DNA from: Candidatus Sabulitectum sp.
GTDB taxonomy: Bacteria; Fermentibacterota; Fermentibacteria; Fermentibacterales; JCC-6
Direction: 5' to 3'
Length of the DNA: 8,225 nt
NCBI GenBank assembly: GCA_029934845.1
Contig: JAOZLN010000101.1
Coordinates: 1-8,225, forward strand
Under the pieces are notes generated by a model. It ran no database searches. It saw nothing but the letters and a program-made list of their open reading frames with translations, and was not told the origin of the DNA. This document shows, piece by piece, positions 1 to 5,003 of this stretch (within the stretch, counting starts at the first letter, position 1; each line of letters starts with the position of its first letter). The position numbers were made by a program, and so were the translations under genes.

Positions 1-558
1 TCGGGACATACGGCAGCGTTTTGCATAGTACCAGATGTCATCGCGCGTCGCCTTCTTCTGATCCAGAGCATCGAGCAGCGCCTCCCTGGCTATGTCCAGG
101 CCGATCTGGTTGCGGAACTTGAAGCAGTCCACAACTGTCTTCGCAGCCGAGTACACACGGATGGTTATCCCGTCGGCCTCGTGTTCCTCAATCCCATCGG
201 TAAAGGCGGAACCGCTGAACTTCACAATACGCAGAGGAATGCTGCCGCAGGTAGGTTCGTGCCTGCCGCGCTCGATGGCAACCCAGGCCTGCAGCGGCAT
301 CTGAGTCGTGATCTCGTGGAACTGAAGCGCGGAAAGCAGGCAGAGTACACCGTGGGGCACGGCAGTTGCAATTTCGAGAAACGCTTCGTGTTCGGGGATA
401 TGGTCGGCGAGAATGTAGGCTCCGCGAGTAACGCGCCGCAGTACGCCCTTCCTGGCCAGGTAGGGAAGCAGCGTTCTACTGGCCCCGATCTTCTTCAGGT
501 CAGCGGCGCGAATAACACCACGCTGTTTCGCAAGTGTAATGATCTCGTCGGTAAGCAT
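1..558 (-). CDS. abiEi: AbiEi-family type IV antitoxin, C-terminus cut by window edge
   Basis: The minus strand is open for 186 codons from ATG at 558 to the window edge without a stop. The product starts MLTDEIITLAKQRGVIRAAD and has the AbiEi layout: an N-terminal winged helix-turn-helix (about residues 1-50, ending RVTRGAYIL), then the antitoxin domain with LLSALQFHEIT, IERGR, a central beta-rich stretch and IRVYSAAKTVVDCFKFRNQIG. AbiEi proteins are about 200 residues, so only a short tail is probably missing. The start is supported by AAAGGAG six bases upstream and by a TTGACA promoter. In known AbiE systems AbiEi represses its own operon and counteracts the nucleotidyltransferase toxin AbiEii, encoded directly downstream; here that gene would lie left of the window and is not seen. 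High confidence in family; whether the locus is complete cannot be judged. Confidence 0.9.
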   Translation of the reverse strand, partial: MLTDEIITLAKQRGVIRAADLKKIGASRTLLPYLARKGVLRRVTRGAYILADHIPEHEAFLEIATAVPHGVLCLLSALQFHEITTQMPLQAWVAIERGRHEPTCGSIPLRIVKFSGSAFTDGIEEHEADGITIRVYSAAKTVVDCFKFRNQIGLDIAREALLDALDQKKATRDDIWYYAKRCRMSR

Positions 559-581
559 ACCAGACTCCTTTATTAACATTT

Positions 582-618
582 CAATGCCATATCATTGCAT
601 GTGGCGTGTATTTGTCAA
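582..618 (-). promoter_or_regulatory. abiEi promoter with overlapping inverted repeats (putative autorepression operator)
   Basis: On the minus strand a consensus -35 TTGACA (613-618) is followed after 18 bp by TGATAT (589-594), about 30 bp before the abiEi start. Two inverted repeats cover the -10: GCCATAT/ATGTGGC (586-592 and 599-605, 6 of 7 matching) and CAATG/CATTG (582-586 and 593-597, perfect). AbiEi proteins of known systems bind inverted repeats in their own promoter through the winged helix, so these are plausible operators. The -35 is strong, the -10 weak, and the operator role is inferred. Confidence 0.6.
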
Positions 619-714
619 CCCGACCAGATTGTTCAGGGTCTCGATACTCCCACGTATTGCATAGTGCCGGAGGTCAACGGGCGCATCCTCCACCCGACCA
701 CGACACGCACCTCC
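592..714 (-). pseudogene. Remnant of an AbiEi-like C-terminus
   Basis: A 40-codon open stretch on the minus strand, between an in-frame TAG (715-717) and a TGA (592-594), reads ...APVDLRHYAIRGSIETLNNL... This resembles the end of the neighbouring AbiEi protein (DDIWYYAKRCRMSR). The DNA agrees: positions 657-683 match 21-47 at 22 of 27 bases, in the same frame. The N-terminal 150 or so codons are gone and no convincing start is present. It looks like the tail of an older AbiEi-like copy, with the promoter of the intact gene lying in its last codons. The match is short, so chance or a distantly related gene cannot be excluded. Confidence 0.45.
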
Positions 715-719
715 CTAAA

Positions 720-763
720 GGTGATTGTGAGGTAATCACCGGATAATCACGAGTGATAATCAC
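720..763. repeat. Cluster of AATCAC/GTGATT repeats with two palindromes
   Basis: AATCAC occurs at 734-739, 745-750 and 758-763, giving 11-13 bp spacing. An inverted copy at 720-726 makes a perfect 7-bp stem GGTGATT/AATCACC (loop 727-733). GTGATAATCAC at 753-763 is a second perfect palindrome. Read on the minus strand this is three tandem GTGATTAYC units. It could be an operator/iteron cluster or repeat debris; nothing adjacent indicates which. Confidence 0.45.
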
Positions 764-776
764 AGGTATAACGAGT

Positions 777-802
777 CAGCCCCTGCCGAAAGGCGGGGTC
801 TG
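777..802 (+). other. GC-rich hairpin with GAAA tetraloop
   Basis: CAG-CCCC-(T)-GCC pairs with GGC-GGGG-(T)-CTG across a GAAA loop, giving 10 paired bases with one single-base bulge on each arm. No T-run follows on the plus strand, so it is not a standard terminator. It shares AAAGGCGGGGT with the hairpin at 3277-3299, so the two bracket the accessory segment. Function unknown. Confidence 0.5.
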
Positions 803-1441
803 GAACTCCAACAGGGCCCTTGCAGAGACAACTATGAACGCAGCATCAAGTGACAACTCTCAGAGGAATGATTACAAGAATTTCGCAGAGAAGAACACCT
901 GGAACGCATGCTTCAATAAGCTCTTCAATGTGTACAACACCCACAGAACACCAATACACTAAACAAACAGCAGCAGTTTCTCCATATCATCAGTCATGAG
1001 AGCATGGAAGGGTCTTCAATTAACTGAGTTATGTATATTCAAACAGCAATACCTCTGCTATGCATATTGACTGCACAATAACACAATCACATAATCCATA
1101 CTTATTGATTGCAATAGTGGTTCAACACGACAGGCTGAACAATGTATGCGAAGATGAACAGTTTAGAAAGAAACAGCGCACATTATAAGGAAACCCCATA
1201 AGATGATATCAGTAGAACTCCAGAAGCTATATCACTACCAACTACAACATAAACGAGAAACCAATTGATTCTTATACGGCGCAAAACCAAATTTCGGACT
1301 TATCTGGAAACCACATAAACAGTAGTTCACCGCTATGCCAGCGGGTAAGCCTTAAAAATTCCGTAGTAATTGACCAATCATCAGTGAAAAAAGGTAATTG
1401 TTTATGAGAGCTTAACTCCGGAATAAATTCGGTCAGAACAG
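803..1441. other. AT-rich stretch without a recognisable gene
   Basis: About 640 bases with stops in most frames and no ORF that looks like protein. An open frame at 753-962 begins at a GTG inside the repeat cluster, has no ribosome binding site, and its translation resembles nothing I recognise. A small hairpin CCGCT/AGCGG lies at 1330-1344. GTTCACC at 1325-1331 is the best local match (6 of 7) to the sequence expected at the left end of the first cassette, but no attC-like stem precedes it. I see no tRNA, CRISPR or other RNA gene. Confidence 0.5.
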
Positions 1442-1469
1442 GTTATGCGCACATTCGTTGTAAATGATA

Positions 1470-1529
1470 TTGTGTAAAGATGATTCTGTAGTATAATTCA
1501 ATTTGTTTAAGGCTGAAGAATTGAGGTGA
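1470..1529 (+). promoter_or_regulatory. Promoter and ribosome binding site of the first TA operon
   Basis: A perfect TATAAT (1492-1497) lies 36 bp before the antitoxin start, with TTGTGT (1470-1475) at 16 bp spacing as a weak -35. The ribosome binding site GAGGTGA (1523-1529) is four bases from the ATG. A direct repeat TGTAAATGAT / TGTAAAGATGAT (1459-1468, 1473-1484) overlaps the -35 and could be the antitoxin operator (inference). A cassette-borne TA operon with its own promoter does not need read-through from an integron Pc promoter. Confidence 0.6.
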
Positions 1530-1533
1530 TTTT

Positions 1534-1767
1534 ATGACAATCGAGTCGCAGCAGGTTTTACGTGAGGCATTAGATTTGCCTCCGGTAGAGCGTGTTGAGT
1601 TAGTTGAAGAAATCCTTGCCAGTTTCAATTTTCCTGACCGCCAGAAAATCGATGCCTTGTGGGCAAGAGAGGCTGAGGATCGTATAAACGCCTATGATGT
1701 TGGCGAGATCAATGCCTCCTCTGCAAAGAAGGTATTCGATAGGATTGATCATCCACGAAAATCATGA
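1534..1767 (+). CDS. Antitoxin of a type II TA pair (addiction-module / Unstab_antitox family)
   Basis: A 77-residue acidic protein beginning MTIESQQVLREALDLPPVER. The LPPVERVELVEEILASF segment (residues 15-31) is typical of the short 'addiction module' antitoxins (Unstab_antitox), which pair with ParE/RelE-like toxins; the family normally spans 70-80 residues, so this copy looks complete. The start has a strong ribosome binding site four bases upstream and a TATAAT promoter. The stop overlaps the toxin start in an ATGA, the usual translational coupling of antitoxin-first TA operons. Expected role: bind and neutralise the partner toxin and repress the operon. The C-terminal half (about residues 40-77) is probably the toxin-binding part. 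It sits in the segment left of the first attC-like site and probably belongs to a mobile cassette. Confidence 0.85.
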   Translation: MTIESQQVLREALDLPPVERVELVEEILASFNFPDRQKIDALWAREAEDRINAYDVGEINASSAKKVFDRIDHPRKS

Positions 1768-2063
1768 ATGTCGTATTTCTTGAAGTGGCTGAGGCCGAAC
1801 TTGGCCAGGCGATATTCTACTACAACAGTCAGAGTGAAGGTTTAGGATTTGAGTTTGCCGCCGAGGTCAGGAGAGTCGTTGGCCGGATCATTGAATATCC
1901 AAACGCATGGACTCCTTTATCGAAGCGAACACGACGTTGCAGAACTAACCGGTTCCCTTATGGTGTGGTATATCAAGTCAGGAATGATAGTATTTTAGTT
2001 GTTGCCGTAATGCATCTTAACAAGAATCCCTTGTCATGGAAATCACGACTTAGAGCAGAGTAG
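1764..2063 (+). CDS. ParE/RelE-superfamily toxin
   Basis: A 99-residue basic protein of normal size for the superfamily. Conserved elements are visible in order: the N-terminal strand and helix (FLEVAEAELGQAIFYYNSQ, residues 5-23), GLGFEFAAEV (26-35), the YPNAW turn (45-49), the core RFPYGVVYQV (63-72), and a C-terminal VVAVMHLNKNPLSWKSR (79-95) matching the usual 'vaH.r..P..W..R' ending. Members either cut ribosome-bound mRNA or poison DNA gyrase; the sequence alone does not decide between them. It overlaps the antitoxin by four bases and has no clear ribosome binding site of its own, so translation is probably coupled. Family call is strong, molecular target unknown. Confidence 0.87.
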   Translation: MNVVFLEVAEAELGQAIFYYNSQSEGLGFEFAAEVRRVVGRIIEYPNAWTPLSKRTRRCRTNRFPYGVVYQVRNDSILVVAVMHLNKNPLSWKSRLRAE

Positions 2064-2207
2064 ATATGAGTCAAGAAAGACGAGGGAAAATTGGCTTAAT
2101 TCTAATAACTTCAATTCAGAATTTCTTGAGGCATACTTGTTATTCATAACGAGAACTGCTCTCATCTTCATGATTAGTACAGAAATTCATAATGAAGGCA
2201 ACAATTC

Positions 2208-2289
2208 GGCGAACCATCGCATTAACCAGTCACAGGCGCTATGTGGCTGGCTGAATTTATACCAGTGCTGGTTATGCAGGGCGTTGGCG
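2208..2289 (+). repeat. attC-like integron recombination site 1
   Basis: The layout is: R'' GGCGAAC (2208-2214); spacer CATC; left L arm GCAT-(T)-AACCAG-(T)-CAC (2219-2233); a 31-nt apical region; right L arm GTGCTGGTTATGC (2265-2277); spacer AGGGC; R' GTTGGCG (2283-2289). The L arms pair over 13 bp with two unpaired single bases on the left arm (2223 or its neighbour 2222, and 2230), separated by six paired bases. That is the extrahelical-base pattern of folded attC sites, where IntI cuts between G and TT of R'. A second copy with the same layout lies at 3133-3211. Without a search this is a structural call. Alternative: a non-integron structured repeat. Confidence 0.7.
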
Positions 2290-2427
2290 TATCAATTAAA
2301 CATCACCGGTTGAATGTTATTAATGATTCAAAAAAACGAAAAAATTATTACAACTTCATTTGTGATAAAAGCATATGCTTACTACATAGGTAAATATCTT
2401 GCGATCTAGGCATATCGATTGAATTAA

Positions 2428-2703
2428 CTAGCGTGAATGTATCAGATTTCTGTAAACATCTCTTCTGTGTCCTACTTTTACAATAAGAATGCACAACTCA
2501 TCGCTGTGGATTTCATAGAGTATGCGATACTCTCCACATCTGACTTTGTGATATGGGTTCTTTCCTTTCATCTTAGTAATTTTGGGCTCTGGCAGTTGAA
2601 TAGCCAACTCATCAATTCTCTTCTTAATTCGCACCAATACCCGTTTGGGGATTTTTTTCATGTTCCTCAAAGCGGCGGGTCTGAATTCGACAGAATACTC
2701 CAT
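2428..2703 (-). CDS. RelE-family mRNA interferase toxin
   Basis: A 91-residue basic protein, normal length for RelE. It shows the RelE core in order: N-terminal strand YSVEFRPAALRNMKKIPK (residues 3-20), a helix ending RIDELA (29-34), KMKGKNPYHKVRCGEYRILY (44-63), and the C-terminal VKVGHRRDVYR (75-85). Lys46/Lys48, Arg55/Arg60, Arg80/81 and Tyr84 occupy places where RelE proteins carry the basic and aromatic residues used to cut mRNA in the ribosomal A site; the exact correspondence is inferred. ATG at 2703 follows the antitoxin stop by three bases and has no strong ribosome binding site, so translation is likely coupled. It ends in TAG, 138 bp inside the cassette boundary. Confidence 0.9.
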   Translation of the reverse strand: MEYSVEFRPAALRNMKKIPKRVLVRIKKRIDELAIQLPEPKITKMKGKNPYHKVRCGEYRILYEIHSDELCILIVKVGHRRDVYRNLIHSR

Positions 2704-2706
2704 GAA

Positions 2707-2958
2707 TTAAAGTCCCAGCATTTTCCATGCTTCTTCTGCCGGGATGCTCTCTCCCTTTTCAGAAACAGCCATATTTGCATCTTCAATGTCCAAGCGATCT
2801 TCAATTTGCTGAAGTAACTCAAGCTCCTCCATTGAAATCAGAGCAGCGATATTCTTTCCTCTACGTGTCAAAACGATAGATTCATTGCCATATGCTACTT
2901 TGTTAACAATATCTGAAAAGTTCATCCTTGCATCTGCTGTCGAAACAGAAATGGTCAT
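2707..2958 (-). CDS. Phd/YefM-family antitoxin
   Basis: An 83-residue protein beginning MTISVSTADARMNFSDIVNK. It has the Phd/YefM DNA-binding N-terminus (VSTADARMNFSDIVNKVAYGNESIVLTRRGKNIAALISMEE, about residues 5-45) and an acidic C-terminal tail (about 50-83) that would thread onto the toxin. An ATG ten codons upstream (2988) is possible, but it has no ribosome binding site and lies inside the operator palindrome. The ATG at 2958 has AAGGGG six bases upstream and fits the family start, so I chose it. First gene of a two-gene operon with the RelE toxin. Expected to neutralise RelE and, with it, repress the promoter at 2989-3017, where TGTACA repeats of the YefM-operator type are present. Confidence 0.9.
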   Translation of the reverse strand: MTISVSTADARMNFSDIVNKVAYGNESIVLTRRGKNIAALISMEELELLQQIEDRLDIEDANMAVSEKGESIPAEEAWKMLGL

Positions 2959-2978
2959 AAGTTTCCCCTTCTTTTGAT

Positions 2979-3017
2979 TTATGTACATAATGTACTACTT
3001 GTACAGTAGGATGTCAA
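2979..3017 (-). promoter_or_regulatory. Phd-relE promoter with three TGTAC operator boxes
   Basis: On the minus strand a perfect -35 TTGACA (3012-3017) and TACATT (2989-2994) are 17 bp apart. Three boxes lie across or just after it at exact 9-bp steps: TGTACA (2982-2987), TGTACT (2991-2996) and TGTACA (3000-3005). The first is the core of a perfect 12-bp palindrome TTATGTACATAA (2979-2990). YefM-type antitoxins are known to recognise TGTACA cores in their own promoter, so this is very likely the autorepression operator. Confidence 0.75.
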
Positions 3018-3132
3018 TCAGATCCGCCGTTCTTTGTCTGCCTAAATGCAAAATAGATTCCAGGCATCTGGTTGCCGAAGCTTAAGATCACTATTGTACA
3101 GGAACATCTGAGAACATGAAAAGGCATAATTC

Positions 3133-3211
3133 CGCCAACAACTGAATCAACCAGAAACAGTGGCGATGTTCTTGGCTTGTGAGTACTGTTCTGGTTATTC
3201 ACACGTTATGC
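3133..3211 (+). repeat. attC-like integron recombination site 2
   Basis: The layout is: R'' CGCCAAC (3133-3139); spacer AACT; left L arm GAAT-(C)-AACCAG-(A)-AACAGT (3144-3161); a 23-nt apical region; right L arm ACTGTTCTGGTTATTC (3185-3200); spacer ACAC; R' GTTATGC (3205-3211). The arms pair over 16 bp with unpaired C3148 and A3155 on one arm, six paired bases apart, exactly as in site 1. The second base pair is A-T here and C-G in site 1, a compensatory change favouring a selected structure. On the folded bottom strand the extrahelical bases would be G and T. This is the last site before the core operon, so it may mark the array's distal end. Confidence 0.72.
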
Positions 3212-3276
3212 TGGCCATGGTTGCGTTCTCGGGACACCTTATGTTTCTGGGATTTCGATGATGATCCTTATGAGGT

Positions 3277-3305
3277 AACCCCGTCTTAAAGGCGGGGTTT
3301 CTTTA
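3277..3305. terminator. Hairpin terminator between accessory region and operon
   Basis: AACCCCGTC (3277-3285) pairs with GGCGGGGTT (3291-3299), 9 bp including one G-T, with loop TTAAA, followed on the plus strand by TTTCTTT. As an intrinsic terminator it works best for plus-strand transcripts leaving the cassette region. Read on the minus strand it has no U-tract, but the permease stop codon (3286-3288) lies in its loop, so it also marks the operon end and may stabilise that 3' end. Confidence 0.65.
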
Positions 3306-4218
3306 TGAGCAGGTATAGAAAGAACGGGCCGCCAAGCAGAGAGAGGATGACACCGATTGGAAGTTCCGCCGGAGAAATGACAACTCGAGAGAAAATATCG
3401 GCCCAGAGCATAAGAACAGCCCCTCCAAGAGCAGACAACGGCAGCAGCCTTCGGTAGTCCCCCCCCACCAGCCGTCTAATGGTATGGGGCACTATAAGCC
3501 CTACAAAACCAATAGGGCCAACTGCTCCTACAGCGCCACCGGCAAGAACCGCCGCAGCGATTAGAAGAAGCAACCTCTCCCTTACGGTGTTCACTCCTCT
3601 GGATTCTGCCATTTCAGTACCTGTGAGAAACTGGTTCAGAGTACCTGTTCTCATCATTGCAGGAACCATGCCGGCCACAAGAAATGGAAGAAGAAAAAGC
3701 ACACGGCGATAGCCGGCTATGGCAAGATCACCCATCATCCATCTGATTATCTCCACCAGACGCGAAGCCGGGCTCATGTACTCAACAAGAAGAAGAACTG
3801 AGGCTCCAAGAAGGTTGACGGTTACACCGGCCAGAATAAGACCTGAGTGGTCTCTCTGGCCTCGCCCTGCCAGAAACCAGGTGAGCATTGATGCTGCCAG
3901 TGCCCCGGCAGTGCCAGAGAGGTAAAGGATGAATACAGGAAGCGAGATCCCAGAAAGTATGATAAACCCTGCTGTAACTCCAGCCCCGGCACTGATACCC
4001 AGAGTGTAAGGAGTTGCAAGCGGGTTCCTTAATACCGCCTGCAGAACACAGCCTGACACTGCGAGGCTTGCTCCGGCGGTAATGGCCAGCAGAATTCTGG
4101 GAAGTCGGAGATACATAATTACTTGACTGGGAGCATTCAACCCAAGCGGACCTGTGGCAAGTGAAAGAGCAATTCCAGTTGCAGCAAGAACTACAAGAGA
4201 TATCAGAGTTCTCTTCAT
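3286..4218 (-). CDS. FecCD/BtuC-type ABC importer permease
   Basis: A 310-residue polytopic membrane protein of the FecCD family, the inner-membrane channel of ABC importers for cobalamin, siderophores or heme. Visible family motifs are LRLPRILLAITAGASLAVSG (38-57), LQAVLRNPLATPYTLGISAGAG (63-84), GPIGFVGLIVPHTIRRLVG (234-252) and the C-terminal ELPIGVILSLLGGPFFLYLL (285-304). It is slightly shorter than the usual 320-340 residues, mainly at the N-terminus, where few residues precede the first membrane helix. The PHTIRRLVGGDYR region is where the ATPase couples. Its ATG overlaps the ATPase stop by four bases (ATGA), and its stop falls in the terminator hairpin loop. The substrate cannot be read from the permease. 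Confidence 0.93.
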   Translation of the reverse strand: MKRTLISLVVLAATGIALSLATGPLGLNAPSQVIMYLRLPRILLAITAGASLAVSGCVLQAVLRNPLATPYTLGISAGAGVTAGFIILSGISLPVFILYLSGTAGALAASMLTWFLAGRGQRDHSGLILAGVTVNLLGASVLLLVEYMSPASRLVEIIRWMMGDLAIAGYRRVLFLLPFLVAGMVPAMMRTGTLNQFLTGTEMAESRGVNTVRERLLLLIAAAVLAGGAVGAVGPIGFVGLIVPHTIRRLVGGDYRRLLPLSALGGAVLMLWADIFSRVVISPAELPIGVILSLLGGPFFLYLLIKKPRL

Positions 4219-5003
4219 TCTGAGTCTCCTGGAAAAACAATCCAGCTGCCACCGGGTGAACTCTGCCTGACCTCCATAGGCGTCTTGTACACCTTTGAAA
4301 GAAGATCTTTTGAATGAAATACATCCTCTGGTCTGCCAAAAGCCAGAGCTTTGCCGTCAGAAAGAAGAAGAACCTTATCAAAGGCGTTGCCGGACATCTC
4401 TATTCTGTGAGTAGTTGCCAGAATAATTATTCCCCTCTCTGCGAGATCAGAGAGCAGCTTCCACAACTGAGCTGCATGACCGTAATCCAGAGATGATCCC
4501 GGTTCGTCAAGAAGTATTACCTCAGTTTTCTGGGAAAGAACTGCAGCAAGGTTAACCAGCCGGTTCTCTCCTCCTGATATCTCGTCGGTAAATTTGTCTG
4601 CCAGGTGTGACGCACCAACCATTTCCAGTGCGTCCAGAGCAATTCTGATGTCCTCAGGTGAGTCACTGGACCAGGCGCTTCTGTGGGGGAACCGCCCCAG
4701 CAACACAGTTTCAACGGCAGTAAGACCTGCAGGGACCGGCGGGGACTGGGGAAGATATGCTATCCTACCTGCTCTATCGTTGCGATTCATTAAATGAACG
4801 GCTCTGGAGTTCAGCGTAACTGATCCTCTGCTGTGAATTCCAGGAAAAGACATAATGCCTTTTAAAAGAGTGCTTTTCCCGCTTCCATTCGGGCCGATAA
4901 CAGCGGTTACACTTCCACCGGTGATTCCCATTGATACCCCGGTAACCGCCATAACTCCCGGGGAATAACCTGCAGCGAATTCCTGGAAGATCAGTTCAGA
5001 CAC
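4215..5003 (-). CDS. ABC importer ATP-binding protein (FecE/BtuD type)
   Basis: A 262-residue nucleotide-binding subunit, normal for the class. Motifs in order: Walker A GPNGSGKST (37-45), Q-loop YLPQ (Q86), signature ISGGE (142-146, in place of LSGGQ), Walker B VILLDE (162-167), D-loop SSLD (170-173) and H-loop ATTHR (H199). All catalytic residues are present, so it should hydrolyse ATP to drive the adjacent permease from the cytoplasmic side. The start is GTG at 5003, overlapping the binding-protein gene by 13 bases; the end overlaps the permease start in ATGA. The last 35 or so residues extend beyond the conserved core, as in many FecE-like proteins. Substrate unassigned. Confidence 0.94.
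   Translation of the reverse strand: MSELIFQEFAAGYSPGVMAVTGVSMGITGGSVTAVIGPNGSGKSTLLKGIMSFPGIHSRGSVTLNSRAVHLMNRNDRAGRIAYLPQSPPVPAGLTAVETVLLGRFPHRSAWSSDSPEDIRIALDALEMVGASHLADKFTDEISGGENRLVNLAAVLSQKTEVILLDEPGSSLDYGHAAQLWKLLSDLAERGIIILATTHRIEMSGNAFDKVLLLSDGKALAFGRPEDVFHSKDLLSKVYKTPMEVRQSSPGGSWIVFPGDSE

Larger units (their letters stand above)
2284..3205 (+). mobile_element. Putative integron gene cassette carrying a Phd-RelE toxin-antitoxin module
   Basis: The segment runs from the predicted cut point (G^TT) of attC-like site 1 to that of site 2, 922 bp, a typical cassette size. When circularised its own R' would be G plus TTGGCG (2284-2289), exactly complementary (7 of 7) to its R'' CGCCAAC (3133-3139). 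The cassette contains one operon, antitoxin then toxin, on the strand opposite to attC polarity, with its own promoter. Self-promoted TA cassettes are a known hallmark of large chromosomal integrons. Stretch 2290-2427 carries no gene. No integrase is visible, so current mobility is unknown. Confidence 0.65.

Noticed and set aside
181..576. 131-codon plus-strand open frame
   Set aside because: Shadow of abiEi on the opposite strand; the minus frame carries the family motifs, promoter and ribosome binding site.
753..962. Open frame of 69 codons on the plus strand
   Set aside because: GTG start inside a palindromic repeat, no ribosome binding site, overlaps the GC hairpin, and the translation has no recognisable pattern.
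1410..1448. Possible third attC-like site (GCTTAAC ... GTTATGC)
   Set aside because: The boxes fit the consensus but are only 25 nt apart, below the size of known functional attC sites, and lack the L stem with two extrahelical bases. Kept only as a possible decayed boundary.
2226..2271. Alternative fold of site 1 as two small hairpins (CCAGTCACA/TGTGGCTGG and CCAG/CTGG)
   Set aside because: It can form, but it is not shared with the second copy, while the long bulged stem is.
2310..2331. TTGAAT/ATTCAA inverted repeat as a terminator for the relE toxin
   Set aside because: For a minus-strand transcript the T-run precedes the hairpin, and the stem is short and AT-only.
3782..4381. 199-codon minus-strand open frame across the permease/ATPase junction
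   Set aside because: Out of frame with both genes and Cys/Ser/Trp-rich nonsense; the FecCD permease and ABC ATPase fully explain the DNA.
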